Shown one piece after another: positions 33,768-43,760 of a DNA stretch of 64,000 nucleotides. Source of the DNA: Icerya purchasi (Eukaryota; Arthropoda; Insecta; Hemiptera; Monophlebidae); assembly GCA_039619475.1 (NCBI GenBank), contig CM077116.1:301052464-301116463 (forward strand), read 5' to 3'. The notes below the pieces were generated by a model that was not told where the DNA came from, did no database searches, and saw nothing but the letters and a program-made list of their open reading frames with translations. The number at the start of each line of letters is the position of its first letter. Positions within the stretch are counted from its first letter, which is position 1. The translations under genes were made by a program, and so were the position numbers.

Positions 33768-35398
33768 ATTTTTTTTTTTGTGGGCGCGCCAGCGGCATTG
33801 ACCCAACAACAAGAAAACTAAGCTAAGAAATTAAATAACTAGGCGGTTCGAAATGGACGCAACAAAGAACAGCAGTGCGGACACCACAGAAGATGAAGGA
33901 AAGGAGAGGATAAAGGAAGAGTTGTAGGGAGTAGGGAGACAGTAGAAGAGCGACGAACGAAAGGAATAGAATGGAACCAAGACAGGGAACGAGGAATTGG
34001 CTGAATGAAACGGTAATGAGAATGACGATTAGAAAACAGAGAGGGATAAATATCCCGCCAAAGCCTGGCGTGATAGGAGGTGGATAAAGGAAAGATATCT
34101 GAAGAAGGAAAATGGTTGAGGAATGAATCAAGGCGACCAGCAGAACGAGCCAAAGAATCGGCTGCGTCATTGCCATCAATTCCGGAGTGGCTGGGGACCC
34201 ATAAAAAATCAATAAGAATAGAACGGGATGACTGCAGAGTGGAGGTAAGAGAACGAATTGAGAGAATAATATGTCAGAGGAATGTGAAGGAGGAGAGGAT
34301 AGGGCTTGAAGGACGCCCTTAGAGTCCGAAATAATGAGGAATTGGGAAAGATCGCTTAAAGAGGAAATATAAGAGATAGCCTGAAGGATGGCGGTCAATC
34401 GGCAGAAAAAATAGAGCAGAAGGAAGGAAGGAAGCCGGAAGGACTCAGAATGTCGAAGCGACGGAGCAGTAAACACACCATCCACGCCGTCCTCGCTCGT
34501 GGAACCATCAGTAAAGTACACGAGCAGGAAAAGAGGAATTCAACAAATGAAGAAATTCATTGTTGACTGCACCGTGAGAGGAGGAATTGGCTCGAAGTGG
34601 GAGAGAAGAAAATTTGATAGGCTGCCATAGGCTATTGAAGTCATGAAAAAAGTACGGGAGAGTGTTATAGGAAAGGACAACAGGAGAAAAATTAGAAAGA
34701 CGGGTAGCAATGAGCGACAGGATTGGGATTTTATGAGGAGAAAAACGCAAGCGGTTTTTGATATATAGATAGGGGGAAATAAGTTTGGATGAGGAGATGG
34801 GAAGCCGTTTTATTAAGAAGCGATACAAAAGCTGAGAACGGCGAATAAACAGTGGTTGGCTAACCAACTCTGATAGAACTGCGGGAATAGGGGAGGATTT
34901 CAAGGCTCCAATGCACAAACGGAGGCAAGAGTTCTGGATCGCGTCAAGTTTAGAGAGGAGAGACTTGGAGGAATTACCGTAGATAAAGGAACAATAGTCG
35001 AGCTTGGACCGGATGATGGCTTTGAAAAGAATTAGAAGAGTAAACGGATCGCCTCCACATCTGAGGAGAGAGAGAGATTTAAGAAGATTAAGTCTTTTAA
35101 GACAGGATTTATAGAGAAAATTAATGTGCTCATGGAATGTGAGGAGGCTATTTAAAAAAAGGGCCAAGATATCATATGGAATTGACAACGGGGATAGGAA
35201 TACCAGATACAGTGATGCGAGTTAGAGCTCGGTTAAAGGAGCGGAGAGAAAAAATGATACAAGACGACTTAGTAGGAGAAAGAGAGAGGTGAAGACGAGA
35301 AAGGAAATTATTAAGAATAGACAGGGAATTATTCAGTTTATCAATAGCGGCGGACAGATTGTCACAGGTGGAATAGACCAAAATGTCGTCAGCGAAGA
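33768..35398 (-). pseudogene. LINE K: 5'-truncated G/L-family copy (RT end, RNase H)
   Basis: The minus strand begins at the RT catalytic box (FADDILVYST, about 35390) and continues through the thumb and the RFLIKRLPISSSKLI segment. RNase H follows (YFTDGSTSEDG near 34515, SDSKGVLQAL near 34330, the SGIDGN region near 34170), then a degraded C-terminus. It ends with a 12-base poly(A), seen as T 33768-33779. Frameshifts lie near 35160 (in a T run), near 34515, and before the last RNase H motif. Bases 34193-35398 are an inverted near-identical copy of 47158-48363 in LINE L, sharing these lesions. Confidence 0.85.
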
Positions 35399-36069
35399 CT
35401 AATGTTTGAAGATTTTTACTCATTCAAAATATACGATATAATTATTTCTCTATATTTAATGCATTACCAAGATTGTATTTATCACTTGATCATCTCTTTC
35501 CCTCATTCGTTGATTTCAAACTGTGAAGGAAATTTTCATATCACGCTTTGTCTGTACATTTTATTTCTAAAATCCTATCACTTGAATAGAATGATATATG
35601 TCTTTTTTAAATATATACGAATTTTTTTTTACATTATTTTTTAAATTTCCTTCATGCTATTATTTTTGAAATGTAGGTTGATTTGTATGATCAGTATTCA
35701 TAATTATAGAGAGAGGGGCATGCTGAAATCATATTCCCATTGTACATGCGAGGCGGTGTGTGAATGTGCGTGTGTGTGTGTGTGTGTATGCATGCATGAA
35801 AAATATATGAATGCGTTATTAGGAAAAATCCGTTCAAGCGCGAACGCAGGTACAGTGCCAGCTATAGAACGAGAGAGATAAAAATATATATTTTGTTATG
35901 TTTGATGTGTGTATGTTAAAGAGGTTAACAAAGATTAAATAACTTAGACATTAAGTTATACTTTTGCAGTATTTTAGATGTAAAATCAGTGACACCGACA
36001 TGTAGTAAACGTTTTCATCTCTTTTAACTAATTATAACTAATTTTCCACCATTCCTCAACTATTATATT
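35399..36069. other. AT-rich spacer with a GT microsatellite
   Basis: A (GT)n tract of roughly 20-25 bases lies near 35765-35790, followed by ATGCATGCATG. Elsewhere the stretch has no gene I can support. The motif ATGTAGTAAACGTTTTC at about 35999 recurs at about 37165, so a segment of about 1.2 kb is bracketed by short direct repeats. Confidence 0.5.
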
Positions 36070-36561
36070 CCCGTATGCAGCGGGAATACCGATCGACCGA
36101 CGGAAATAAACGAAAAACGAATCAGGAAGATGTCGCATTTATTTACGTAAAAAAGGTAGCGATCGATTTACTCGGAGACTTAGTTCTCGCAGAAGTTTAC
36201 TCTGAATTCCGGAACTAAAAAAATCTAACCCGCGAATTGAAATGCGGGGCTTATATATATCGGCGTTGTCGAATGACGACCTACTTAAAGTTGCATCATT
36301 CGCAACAAAAGCGTAAATAAAATAGAAGGCTTTTAAATTAACGACGTCGGCGAATCGAACTTACTGAATCGTGTATGCACGATTAGGCGAAACGTTAAAC
36401 AGCGATGTTAACGTTGCGCCATAAAATGGATTTTTGGTTCCAACGCAGCGATTATGTCAGCGAATAATATCTTAGCGAAGCGCGAGTACAGCAATTGTCG
36501 AAATTATAAACGACGACGTTAGCGTTGCGACATCCGACGGAATTTGGGGCACAACACAACA
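36070..36561 (-). mobile_element. LTR-like sequence (candidate solo LTR)
   Basis: Read on the minus strand the segment begins TGTTGTGTTGTGCCCC. It contains a TATA-like CGATATATATAAGCCCCGC near 36260-36243 and an AATAAA signal near 36140. It ends with an inverted repeat TTCCCG...CGGGAA near 36090-36070. It is CpG-rich compared with its surroundings. The order promoter, then poly(A) signal, is that of an LTR. I found no matching target-site duplication and no second LTR. Confidence 0.35.
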
Positions 36562-36744
36562 TTTTCTTACATTTTACTACTTTTACACTGTTTTGGTCAA
36601 TTTGTGATATTTCACACCATTTTCCAGTGTTTTTAGCACCTTCCACACAATTTTCCGTGAAAGCACCATCATTGTCAGGGCTTTTTTTTTTTACAACCTT
36701 TTACTATGTCGATCCTCGTCAGTGATAACTGTCCATATTTATGC

Positions 36745-37172
36745 TTTCAAACCTTCCGCTTCATCTGTGCACAGATACAGCTTAGCAATCGCCTCAAACA
36801 TTGAACGATGTTGGTCAACAATCGCAATCTCCATTTGATTATTGAGTTTACCAGTCACATGTTCGAGCACTTGATCTAATGCATCGAACTGAACTTTGTA
36901 TTCGCTTGCCCGCTGGTGGAGGTTCCCTTCGATATCTTCAACAGACTATCGTGCTGACGTTTAGTAAGAGCATCCGTAAGATCCGAGACGTTTACTGTGC
37001 GTTTGCCCAACACATTCACAGAGCTACCCCATACACTAAGGAAATCTTTAAGCATCTCTGTAACTATTTCTTTTATGCTGTTGGATGCATGGGACTCCTA
37101 TATACGTTTGCTAATCACCACTTTGCCGTCCATCGCCCTGGCTTTACTCGCCGCTGCATCGAAATGTAGTAA
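36745..37172 (-). pseudogene. Relic of an unidentified protein, two frames
   Basis: The minus strand has clear coding character. From 37172 it reads SKARAMDGKVVISKRI, a stop, then a lysine-rich helical stretch (NSIKEIVTEMLKDFLSVWG) to GTSTSGQ near 36925. It then continues in the next frame as EYKVQFDALDQVLEHVTGK and DQHRSMFEAIAKLYLCTDEA to a stop near 36745. One stop and one frameshift interrupt about 140 residues. No RT, integrase, transposase or zinc finger is visible. The family is unknown; a gag-like or virus-derived structural protein is possible but not shown. It lies beside the LTR-like segment, which could belong to the same element. Confidence 0.45.
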
Positions 37173-37549
37173 ACGTTTTCTTCTTTTACAATTTTCTTAT
37201 GCTCTAACACTATTACATCATTTTTCATAATTTCTAACAAACTGTAACCAATTTTCCACTATTTCTTAGCATGTTCTTATGTTTTAGCTCTCCTTGCGCT
37301 ATTTCTTCACTAATTTATGCTATTTCCCATCATTTTCTTAGTTTAAGTATATTTTGCAGGAAACCACCACACACAAGATTCTATATTTATTAATACGTTA
37401 TTTTAGCTAAACACACACATGTACTCACTCCTGATTTAAGCACACTAATTCCCTGCACCTTTATACACAATTTTTTTTCTTTTTTCTTTTCTAAATACAT
37501 TTATAAGTAAAAAAAAAAAAAACCTAATCTTCCTACCCGGCCTTGGTTT

Positions 37550-37900
37550 TACAATTTTCCTTCTCTTCGCCGCTCCGTTATTGTTTCTATTATCCGTTTA
37601 CGTCTCAATCATACTCTTCTTTCTTCCTCACGTTTTCGTTTTCGCATCGCTCTATCCCCTAGTTGCCCTCTTCATCCTGACGACGAAGCCGTCTGCGATC
37701 TTGACCATGTCTTCTTTGAATGGCCATCCCTCGTGAACGAACGTACCTCTTTGTAGTCCGATTTCTTATCACTTAAACTCCCTAATCCTTATTGTGCTTC
37801 GTAAATCTTATCGTTTCCGTCGATCTCCGTTATTCCGATTCTCAATTCGTTTATTTTATCAATTGAATCACCAATGGTCCTAGAAGTTCTGGCTACCTTA
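37550..37900 (+). pseudogene. LINE M: C-terminal scrap of the G/L family
   Basis: The plus strand reads SPSCPLHPDDEAVCDLDHVF near 37655-37715, then a FFEWPSLVNERTSL block. This corresponds to the end of LINE G ORF2 (CPFDP, then CDANHIFLECPSISSERA), with the last Cys of the finger changed to Trp and a stop following. Only about 100 residues of the C-terminus remain. Bases 37173-37549 on its left are AT-rich with pyrimidine runs and carry nothing I can identify. Confidence 0.55.
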
Positions 37901-37934
37901 TACCAGCTGAGCCGAAGAGGATGTCTAGTTGTTT

Positions 37935-38290
37935 TTTTTATAGGTCCTCAGTCATGTCGGAATTTCGGGGAATGAGCGGGCGGACCTGGTCGCTCGGTCA
38001 TCCATGATGTACCCAATGCCGCTATTTGCTTACGATCCATTATCCTTGAGGAGTTTCCTGTCGGATGCAGTCTTTACATAGTGAAATCATGACTAGATGT
38101 CTCGATTGACCTTTCTCAGAGAATTGAAACTTATGACGGAGCCATGGTGATCTCCAATCGGAACGGAACGCAAAGTGTTCTCGGCAGTCAATCGCCTGAG
38201 AGCGGGACATACGTCTTTTTCCCACGACTACACCCTCAAACAAGCTCCAAAGCCAAATACCTGCCCACTTTGTTCCATCGATGAATACCC
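37935..38290 (+). pseudogene. LINE N: RNase H end and zinc-finger start, D/P-like family
   Basis: The plus strand reads LSHVGISGNERADLVARSSM near 37947-38006, the last RNase H motif with its catalytic Asp. After a frame change comes VFSAVNRLRAGHTSFSHDY and the first half of a zinc finger, NTCPLCSID (about 38180-38276). The second half is lost at the junction with LINE L. Sequence style matches the D and P fragments rather than G. It is truncated on both sides. Confidence 0.6.
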
Positions 38291-38557
38291 ATGCGGCCTC
38301 CTCCCCAACCTCCCCTAAACCCCTTAAACCACCGTTTAACTTACCTCTAAGTATGGACGATGATAGCGTTTCGAAGCGAAAATCAGCAGACCTCCTTTCG
38401 CCCATTTTCTCTATTCAGCCGAAAGAAATTAGACTCTCCCAGGCTGATCCTATGGCATCTCCTGCTTCCTCAAGCACTGATCTTTTTTTTTTTTTTTTTT
38501 TTTTGAGCATGTCGGCTAAGGACGTTACTCACTTCAACGGTATGATGGTATTAATAA

Positions 38558-41500
38558 TTATAAAGGAAAAATATTACAAATGGAACATACGAAAGAAGCT
38601 AACAAAGGAATAACCAAAGGAGACGGAAAAGAAAGGATGCTGTGAGCGCTGTAGGGCGTAGGGAGGCCAAGACGCAAAAGACCGGAATACAGTATCGCGC
38701 GTTCTGAAGAAATGGAAGGACATTCAAGGAAAATGTGGTTCGCATCACAAACGAAGTTTGCTTCTAACGGATCAAATGGACAAAGAGGAGACTGAGTAAT
38801 GGAGAAACGAAAGAGCGAAGCAGGAAGCAAGCTGTGGTTTAACCGAAGTCTAATTATGGATGAAATAGTTGACCGCCTCATGTTGGGGAAATCAACAAAC
38901 CACGGAAAAAGAGGAGGAGTGGGTTGTATGGATAAGTAAAAGGAAGCAGGATTGGAAAAAGAAGAAGGATAGAGATCAGACCAACAGTCACGATGGCAAC
39001 GCGAGGAAAGAGTAAGAAGACTTTGAGCTGGGAAATGCCTAATAAAGCGACCGTTTAAAGCAGCCGAACGTGCCAACGAGTCGACTAACTCGTTGCCCGA
39101 AATTCCACAATGACTAGGAATCCACAATAGATCAATACGGACAGAACGGGAATGAAATAGATGTGAAATTAAGGAACGTATGTGAAGCACGATAGGATCA
39201 GCGGATGGTTTAGGAAAGGGAGTAGCAATGGCTTGTAAAACGCCTTTTGAATCAGAAGATAAGAGAACCTTGGATATGTTGTTAGAGGAGGCTATAAAAA
39301 GGATTGCCTGTAAGATCGCAATAGATTCGGCTAGGAATATGGAGGAGAACGAAGGGAGTTTGAACGACTCAGAATAGCCGAAATCCGGCAAAGTAAAAGC
39401 CGCTCCAACCCCCAAAGCTGACTTTGAGCCATCTGTAAAAATTAAGGTATACGAAGGAAAGAGCGAGGATAAAACATAGTTAAATTCGTTATGAGCAGCG
39501 GGAGAGGGAAGAGACTTGACATACGAAGGAAGAAAAAGTAAACTGGGTGAGTAAATAAAATCTAGGAAATTATAGGTAAAATAAGGGCATTTGTTGTAGG
39601 ATAGAACAAAAGGAGAGAAGGCCCTGAGTCGTGAAGAAATCAAGGAAAGGATTGGGGTTTTACGAGGAGAGAAACGCCAGTTGTTGAATATAAACCAGTA
39701 GGAATTAAGTAAGTAGGAATTGGAAATATGAAGACGTTTAATCAGAAATCGTTCACCTAGATAAAGTCTTCGGATGAATAAAGGACAGGAACCAGTTTCT
39801 GCCAAAATGGCTGCAATAGGAGAGGAGTTCAAGGCACCGATACAAAGACGAAGACACATATTATGGATTTTATCAAGTTTAAGGAGAAGATATTTAGGAG
39901 CACTGGCGTAAAGGAACGAGCAATAATCGAATTTAGAAAGGATAGTGGCCCTGTATAGCATCAGAAGGATATAAGGATCCCCACCCCAATTACGGGAGGA
40001 GAGAGCCTTCAACCAATTAATCCTCTTGAGAGCCGACGTATAGAGATAATTTATGTGATGATGAAAGGACAAGTTACTGCTAAGAACAATGCCAAGGTAG
40101 GAGACAGAACTAACTAAAGGAATAGGAAGATGGCACACGGATAGATTGACTGAGGAACGACTATAAGGACGATAAGTGAAAACCATAGCTGCTGATTTCT
40201 CAGGAGAAGTAAAAAGGTGAAGATCGGATAACACATTATCCAGAGAGAAAAGAGAGTTGTTAAGCTCCATGACGGCGGAAAAAAGATTAACTGAGGAAGA
40301 GTAGATGAGTATATCATCGGCAAAGAATAAGGAAGTAGATGATATCCGAAGAGTAGCTAGGCTATGGAAATAGATGTTAAAGAGAGTAGGGCTAAGACAT
40401 GATCCTTGCGGAAGACCCCGAAAGACCACTCTAGACTCCGAGAAGAAGGGAGTGGAGAGCTGAATTGATCTATTGTAGAAAAGCTTGAGAATTAAGGAAG
40501 CGACCTGTAAAGGAACATTAATGGAACACATTTTATGTAGAAGAGAAGGTAAGTGAACATGATCGAATGCGGAGGTAACATCAAGGAAAGCAGAGACAGT
40601 GTATTCTTTGCGAATAAGGGATTTGTACACGTCAGATAAAAACAACGATAAACAGTCCGCCGTTCCCAGTCCCGTACGGAAACCGAACATGTTACTGGGA
40701 AGAATATTGTTGAATTCCAGCCACCAGACTAGGCGTTTATTAATCATTTGTTCAAACAATTTTCTAAAACACGAAGCCAAGGAAATAGGACGGAAAGAAT
40801 TAGCATTCTTTTTTGGAATAGGAATAACAATAAAGGAGTTCCAAATTGGTGGCGTAGTACAGGTATGCAAGAAGGAGTTGTAGATAGAAAGCAAGGTATT
40901 CAGTGCGGAGATTGATAAGCTCTTAATAACCAGGAAAGGAATGCCGTCTACTCCCGGACTAGAGGAGGAGGAGGAATTCTTTAAGGAAGAATGGAGTTCA
41001 TTGATGTTAAAATCGGAAGACAGAACGTGCATAGAGGATGTAGGTGGGAACGCCGGAGGACATATTTCCTCCAAGGATGGAACGTATAAGGGAGCAATTG
41101 AGTCCAGAAAAGAGATGAGCTTCTCCGAAGGAAGGTTGTAATAGGAGGGACGTTCGGACCGTGGGGACTGAAAGGCTTTCGCCATTTTCCAAAGATGAGA
41201 GAGGGAGGTGGATCTAGAGAATGATGAACAGAATTTCTTCCACGCATCTTTTTTGCTCTTTTTGAGAATAAATCTGGCCTTAGCATTGGCCTCCCTATAA
41301 GCTATGAAATTATCGAAGGAAGAGCAGGAACGGAAGGCTCTGAACTTCAAAGAACTGTCTCTAAAAGCGACCGAACAATCGTTGTTCCACCATAGGGAAG
41401 AAGCAAGAAGATTAGGGTTCTTTTTAGAGAAGCGGATAGGAGGAGAAAAGGCCGACAACGCCGAGGTAATCGAGTCGATGAACCTGTTGTATTGAAGAAC

Positions 41501-42310
41501 AGGATCTGTTTGGGAATGTATGTTGGGGAGGGCGGAATCGACTCCAGCCCGAAATTTATCCCAATCAACTTTGGTTAGGTACCATTTGGAAGCATGAGGA
41601 ACTCTGGAACAACTGGGATCAGGAGGAGGACGAAGATCGTGAAAGGAAAGAATAATTGGAACATGGTCACTACCGAAGGTACCCTGCAAGGTTCTCCAAT
41701 GACAGCTGAGACCGAAGTTGGGAGAAGTGAAGGAAATGTCAACCGAACTGCAAGTCTGCGCGCCTCTAAAGAACGTCGGAGAATGATCGTTAAGAATAAC
41801 GAAGCTATTGTTAGAGATGAAATTTTCAAGAACACGACCATTACAGTTGTAGCCAACCGAGCCCCATAGAGGAGAGTGAGCGTTCCAGTCACCACCAAAA
41901 ATAAAGGGAAAAGAAAGAAAATTGGACAATAATGTAAAAGGAAAATTGTGGAGATCAAAGTGCGGAGGGACGTATGTTGAGATAATATGGACTGGTTGAG
42001 GATGAATATTAGGAACAGAGATATGCACCAGGTTTGGTGACCGAACGTCAGAAGGAAAATAAGCGGAGTGATCGTGAACGTGAAAATAAATATCATTCCT
42101 TATCAATATGGCGGCGCCGCCATATCCATCCGCCCGATCAGAACGGATTAACTTAAATCCACGAATGGATATACTCATGGACTCAGTAAGCCAAGTTTCG
42201 GACAACAGAGCAATATGGATGAAGTAAGAGTCAAGAATCCCTTCCAAGGCCTGTTTGTTGGCTCTCAGGCTCCGACAATTCCATTGGAGAATATTCAACT
42301 TATGAGACAT
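38558..42310 (-). CDS. LINE G ORF2: endonuclease, reverse transcriptase, RNase H (complete)
   Basis: ATG 42310 (MSHKLNILQWNC) opens 1250 codons with no stop to 38558; the frame extends a further 17 codons upstream without an ATG. The AP endonuclease (about residues 1-230) has WNCRS, LLSETWL, GGDWNAH, SSVDISF and GSDHVPI. The RT (about 450-770) has NSFRPISLASCFRKLF, FGFRTGLGTADC, FLDVTSAFD, the GLPQGSCLSP block and catalytic FFADD. RNase H (about 960-1090) keeps its four acidic residues in FTDGSK, FLAESIA, SSDSKG and GNELVDS. The C-terminus has a finger-like CDANHIFLEC. All catalytic residues I can check are intact, so the enzyme could be active if expressed. It belongs to an RNase H-bearing I/LOA-like clade. 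Confidence 0.92.
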   Translation of the reverse strand: MSHKLNILQWNCRSLRANKQALEGILDSYFIHIALLSETWLTESMSISIRGFKLIRSDRADGYGGAAILIRNDIYFHVHDHSAYFPSDVRSPNLVHISVPNIHPQPVHIISTYVPPHFDLHNFPFTLLSNFLSFPFIFGGDWNAHSPLWGSVGYNCNGRVLENFISNNSFVILNDHSPTFFRGAQTCSSVDISFTSPNFGLSCHWRTLQGTFGSDHVPIILSFHDLRPPPDPSCSRVPHASKWYLTKVDWDKFRAGVDSALPNIHSQTDPVLQYNRFIDSITSALSAFSPPIRFSKKNPNLLASSLWWNNDCSVAFRDSSLKFRAFRSCSSFDNFIAYREANAKARFILKKSKKDAWKKFCSSFSRSTSLSHLWKMAKAFQSPRSERPSYYNLPSEKLISFLDSIAPLYVPSLEEICPPAFPPTSSMHVLSSDFNINELHSSLKNSSSSSSPGVDGIPFLVIKSLSISALNTLLSIYNSFLHTCTTPPIWNSFIVIPIPKKNANSFRPISLASCFRKLFEQMINKRLVWWLEFNNILPSNMFGFRTGLGTADCLSLFLSDVYKSLIRKEYTVSAFLDVTSAFDHVHLPSLLHKMCSINVPLQVASLILKLFYNRSIQLSTPFFSESRVVFRGLPQGSCLSPTLFNIYFHSLATLRISSTSLFFADDILIYSSSVNLFSAVMELNNSLFSLDNVLSDLHLFTSPEKSAAMVFTYRPYSRSSVNLSVCHLPIPLVSSVSYLGIVLSSNLSFHHHINYLYTSALKRINWLKALSSRNWGGDPYILLMLYRATILSKFDYCSFLYASAPKYLLLKLDKIHNMCLRLCIGALNSSPIAAILAETGSCPLFIRRLYLGERFLIKRLHISNSYLLNSYWFIFNNWRFSPRKTPILSLISSRLRAFSPFVLSYNKCPYFTYNFLDFIYSPSLLFLPSYVKSLPSPAAHNEFNYVLSSLFPSYTLIFTDGSKSALGVGAAFTLPDFGYSESFKLPSFSSIFLAESIAILQAILFIASSNNISKVLLSSDSKGVLQAIATPFPKPSADPIVLHIRSLISHLFHSRSVRIDLLWIPSHCGISGNELVDSLARSAALNGRFIRHFPAQSLLTLSSRCHRDCWSDLYPSSFSNPASFYLSIQPTPPLFPWFVDFPNMRRSTISSIIRLRLNHSLLPASLFRFSITQSPLCPFDPLEANFVCDANHIFLECPSISSERAILYSGLLRLGLPTPYSAHSILSFPSPLVIPLLASFVCSICNIFPL

Positions 42311-43002
42311 GAAAAGAATTCGTAGGATGAGACGAATGGCTGGACCAGAACGCCAACGCAAGAAGCAGAAGCCAATTGGTAAAGGCGAACCATGCAGCCA
42401 ACAGGACTAGGGCAGAAACAATACAGATAATGGAAAAATGAATCCGCAGCAATCCAGCAAAGAGTATATTCAGGAGAGACATACCAAAGGTTAGAGGCCT
42501 TAACCTCTATCTTGGAAGTTACTGTCAGTTTGCACCACAAGACAATCCACAGTACGGCATAACGATCCTTATTTTCGGTTGCCAGTCGAAGACGTAGCGG
42601 AACGCATACGCGGTTGGTTAATAGAATCGCCGCCCAGAAAGGCAAATCGTCATAAATGCGATTAATAGCTACCATGGAGAAATTCTCCAAACGAGTGCTA
42701 TTCTTGATGAGCCTATATTTCTGGTAACTTGTCCTATAAGCATAATCGAATGCGATTAGCTTTACAATGGCTATCCTCGAGAGGCTCCACTGTGCGAAGA
42801 TGGGGTTAGGCCATCCCACAGCGGTTCTCCCGACCAAAGTGCCATAGCGGAGAAACAGCGCGGAAGAAATACCTATAATACTGTGGGTTGCTCGATAACA
42901 AAACATAACAATAATCCAGAGGGATACAACAAGGAAGAAAGTAAAATAAGAATTAGCAGAAATGTAAGTTACTAGAGAGAAATGCAGAAAGAGATGTGAC
43001 AA
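42295..43002 (-). CDS. Extra open frame in the ORF1-ORF2 spacer of LINE G, function unknown
   Basis: A 235-codon open frame fills the 640-base spacer, overlapping the end of ORF1 by about 50 bases and the start of ORF2 by 16, in a frame different from both. The first ATG within it is near 42907; the open frame reaches further up only through non-ATG codons. Its protein would be rich in Trp, Tyr, Phe and Cys, with hydrophobic stretches (YFTFFLVVSLWIIVMFCY, FWAAILLTN) suggesting membrane segments. I recognise no family. LINE L has a shorter, unrelated-looking spacer. It may be chance in a recently inserted copy or a real accessory ORF. Confidence 0.3.
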   Translation of the reverse strand: MSHLFLHFSLVTYISANSYFTFFLVVSLWIIVMFCYRATHSIIGISSALFLRYGTLVGRTAVGWPNPIFAQWSLSRIAIVKLIAFDYAYRTSYQKYRLIKNSTRLENFSMVAINRIYDDLPFWAAILLTNRVCVPLRLRLATENKDRYAVLWIVLWCKLTVTSKIEVKASNLWYVSPEYTLCWIAADSFFHYLYCFCPSPVGCMVRLYQLASASCVGVLVQPFVSSYEFFSCLIS

Positions 43003-43532
43003 AGTTAGGAGAGGAAGCTACATTGTGGGAAGAAAGCAGTTCTAAAATTGCTGCGGATAGGTTACTGATGGCGGATGGGGATGAACCCGACGCATTGGTC
43101 GGTATCCCGTCCGAGGATGAGGAAGGTAAGGATATATTTAAGTCAGCGTAGGAGGAATTGTCGCTTGAGTTATGTTGAGTGAGAGCCCAGCCCCTGGACG
43201 GGTACGGAATTTGATTGGAAGGGAGAGGAGGAAATTGAGGAATAGATTTATGAGGCGCTTTCGATTTGCTCTGTTTACGAAAAGTGGGGGACTTGAGGGG
43301 AAGTTGTGGATTAGGGATAGAAATATTGAGAGGAACACTAGCTTTAGGAGGAGGGATAGCGGCTCGGTTGGCATATGAGAAAGCTTGTGTAGAATAAGAA
43401 TTGCTTCTAATGACTGAAGCCTCCTGAAAGGAAACGTTTTCAAAGGACATTATTTTTTTGATGTCCCTTTGTTTAGTCCATTCCGGACAACTACGGTCGT
43501 TGGAACAATGTGCGCCCTTGCAGTTTCGGCAT
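42953..43532 (-). pseudogene. LINE G ORF1, 3' part (last zinc knuckle and Ser/Pro tail)
   Basis: The fragment starts at the third knuckle (CRNCKGAHCSNDRSC) and reads open through KQRDIKKIMSFENVSFQEAS and a Ser/Pro/Lys-rich region to a C-terminal end (LLSSHNVASS, FLSSNLHFC) at 42953. The same order occurs in LINE L (MAFENI region to LLASHNTAAS). The N-terminus and the first two knuckles were never copied. The present upstream sequence belongs to the target. No lesion is seen in the retained part. Confidence 0.85.
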
Positions 43533-43554
43533 CTGATCGTCACAGTTACGACAC

Positions 43555-43618
43555 TAATAATGCCGAGAATAACAATACGAACAACACTAATAATATCACT
43601 AGTAGTAGTAATAATAAC

Positions 43619-43653
<35 letters not shown>

Positions 43654-43760
43654 CAACAACAATAACAATAATAATAATAATAATAATGATAATAGTAATA
43701 CCAACATCAACAACAACAATAATAATTTATCCACCAATAATAACAATAACAATAGTAAAG
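43555..43760 (+). repeat. AAT/AAC trinucleotide microsatellite coding poly-Asn
   Basis: About 200 bases of imperfect AAT and AAC triplets lie in frame with LINE L ORF1 and encode runs of up to 14 consecutive Asn with scattered Thr, Ser, Asp and Ile. LINE G is truncated before the equivalent position, so I cannot tell whether the family normally carries the tract or it expanded in this copy. Confidence 0.95.

Larger units (their letters stand above)
38483..43532 (-). mobile_element. LINE G: 5'-truncated LINE with open ORF2, inserted in LINE L
   Basis: The minus-strand element ends in 22 A residues (T 38483-38504) and begins within ORF1 at about 43532. The 6-base duplication CTGATC sits exactly on both sides (38477-38482, 43533-43538). 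The host sequence, ORF1 of LINE L, reads in frame when G is removed. The insertion is thus a real target-primed event, and G is younger than L. ORF1 is partial, ORF2 is complete, and the spacer between them holds a long extra frame. Confidence 0.95.

Noticed and set aside
40599..41869. Plus-strand and alternate-frame ORFs across LINE G
   Set aside because: They are shadows of the 1250-codon ORF2, arising from its Ser-rich codon usage.
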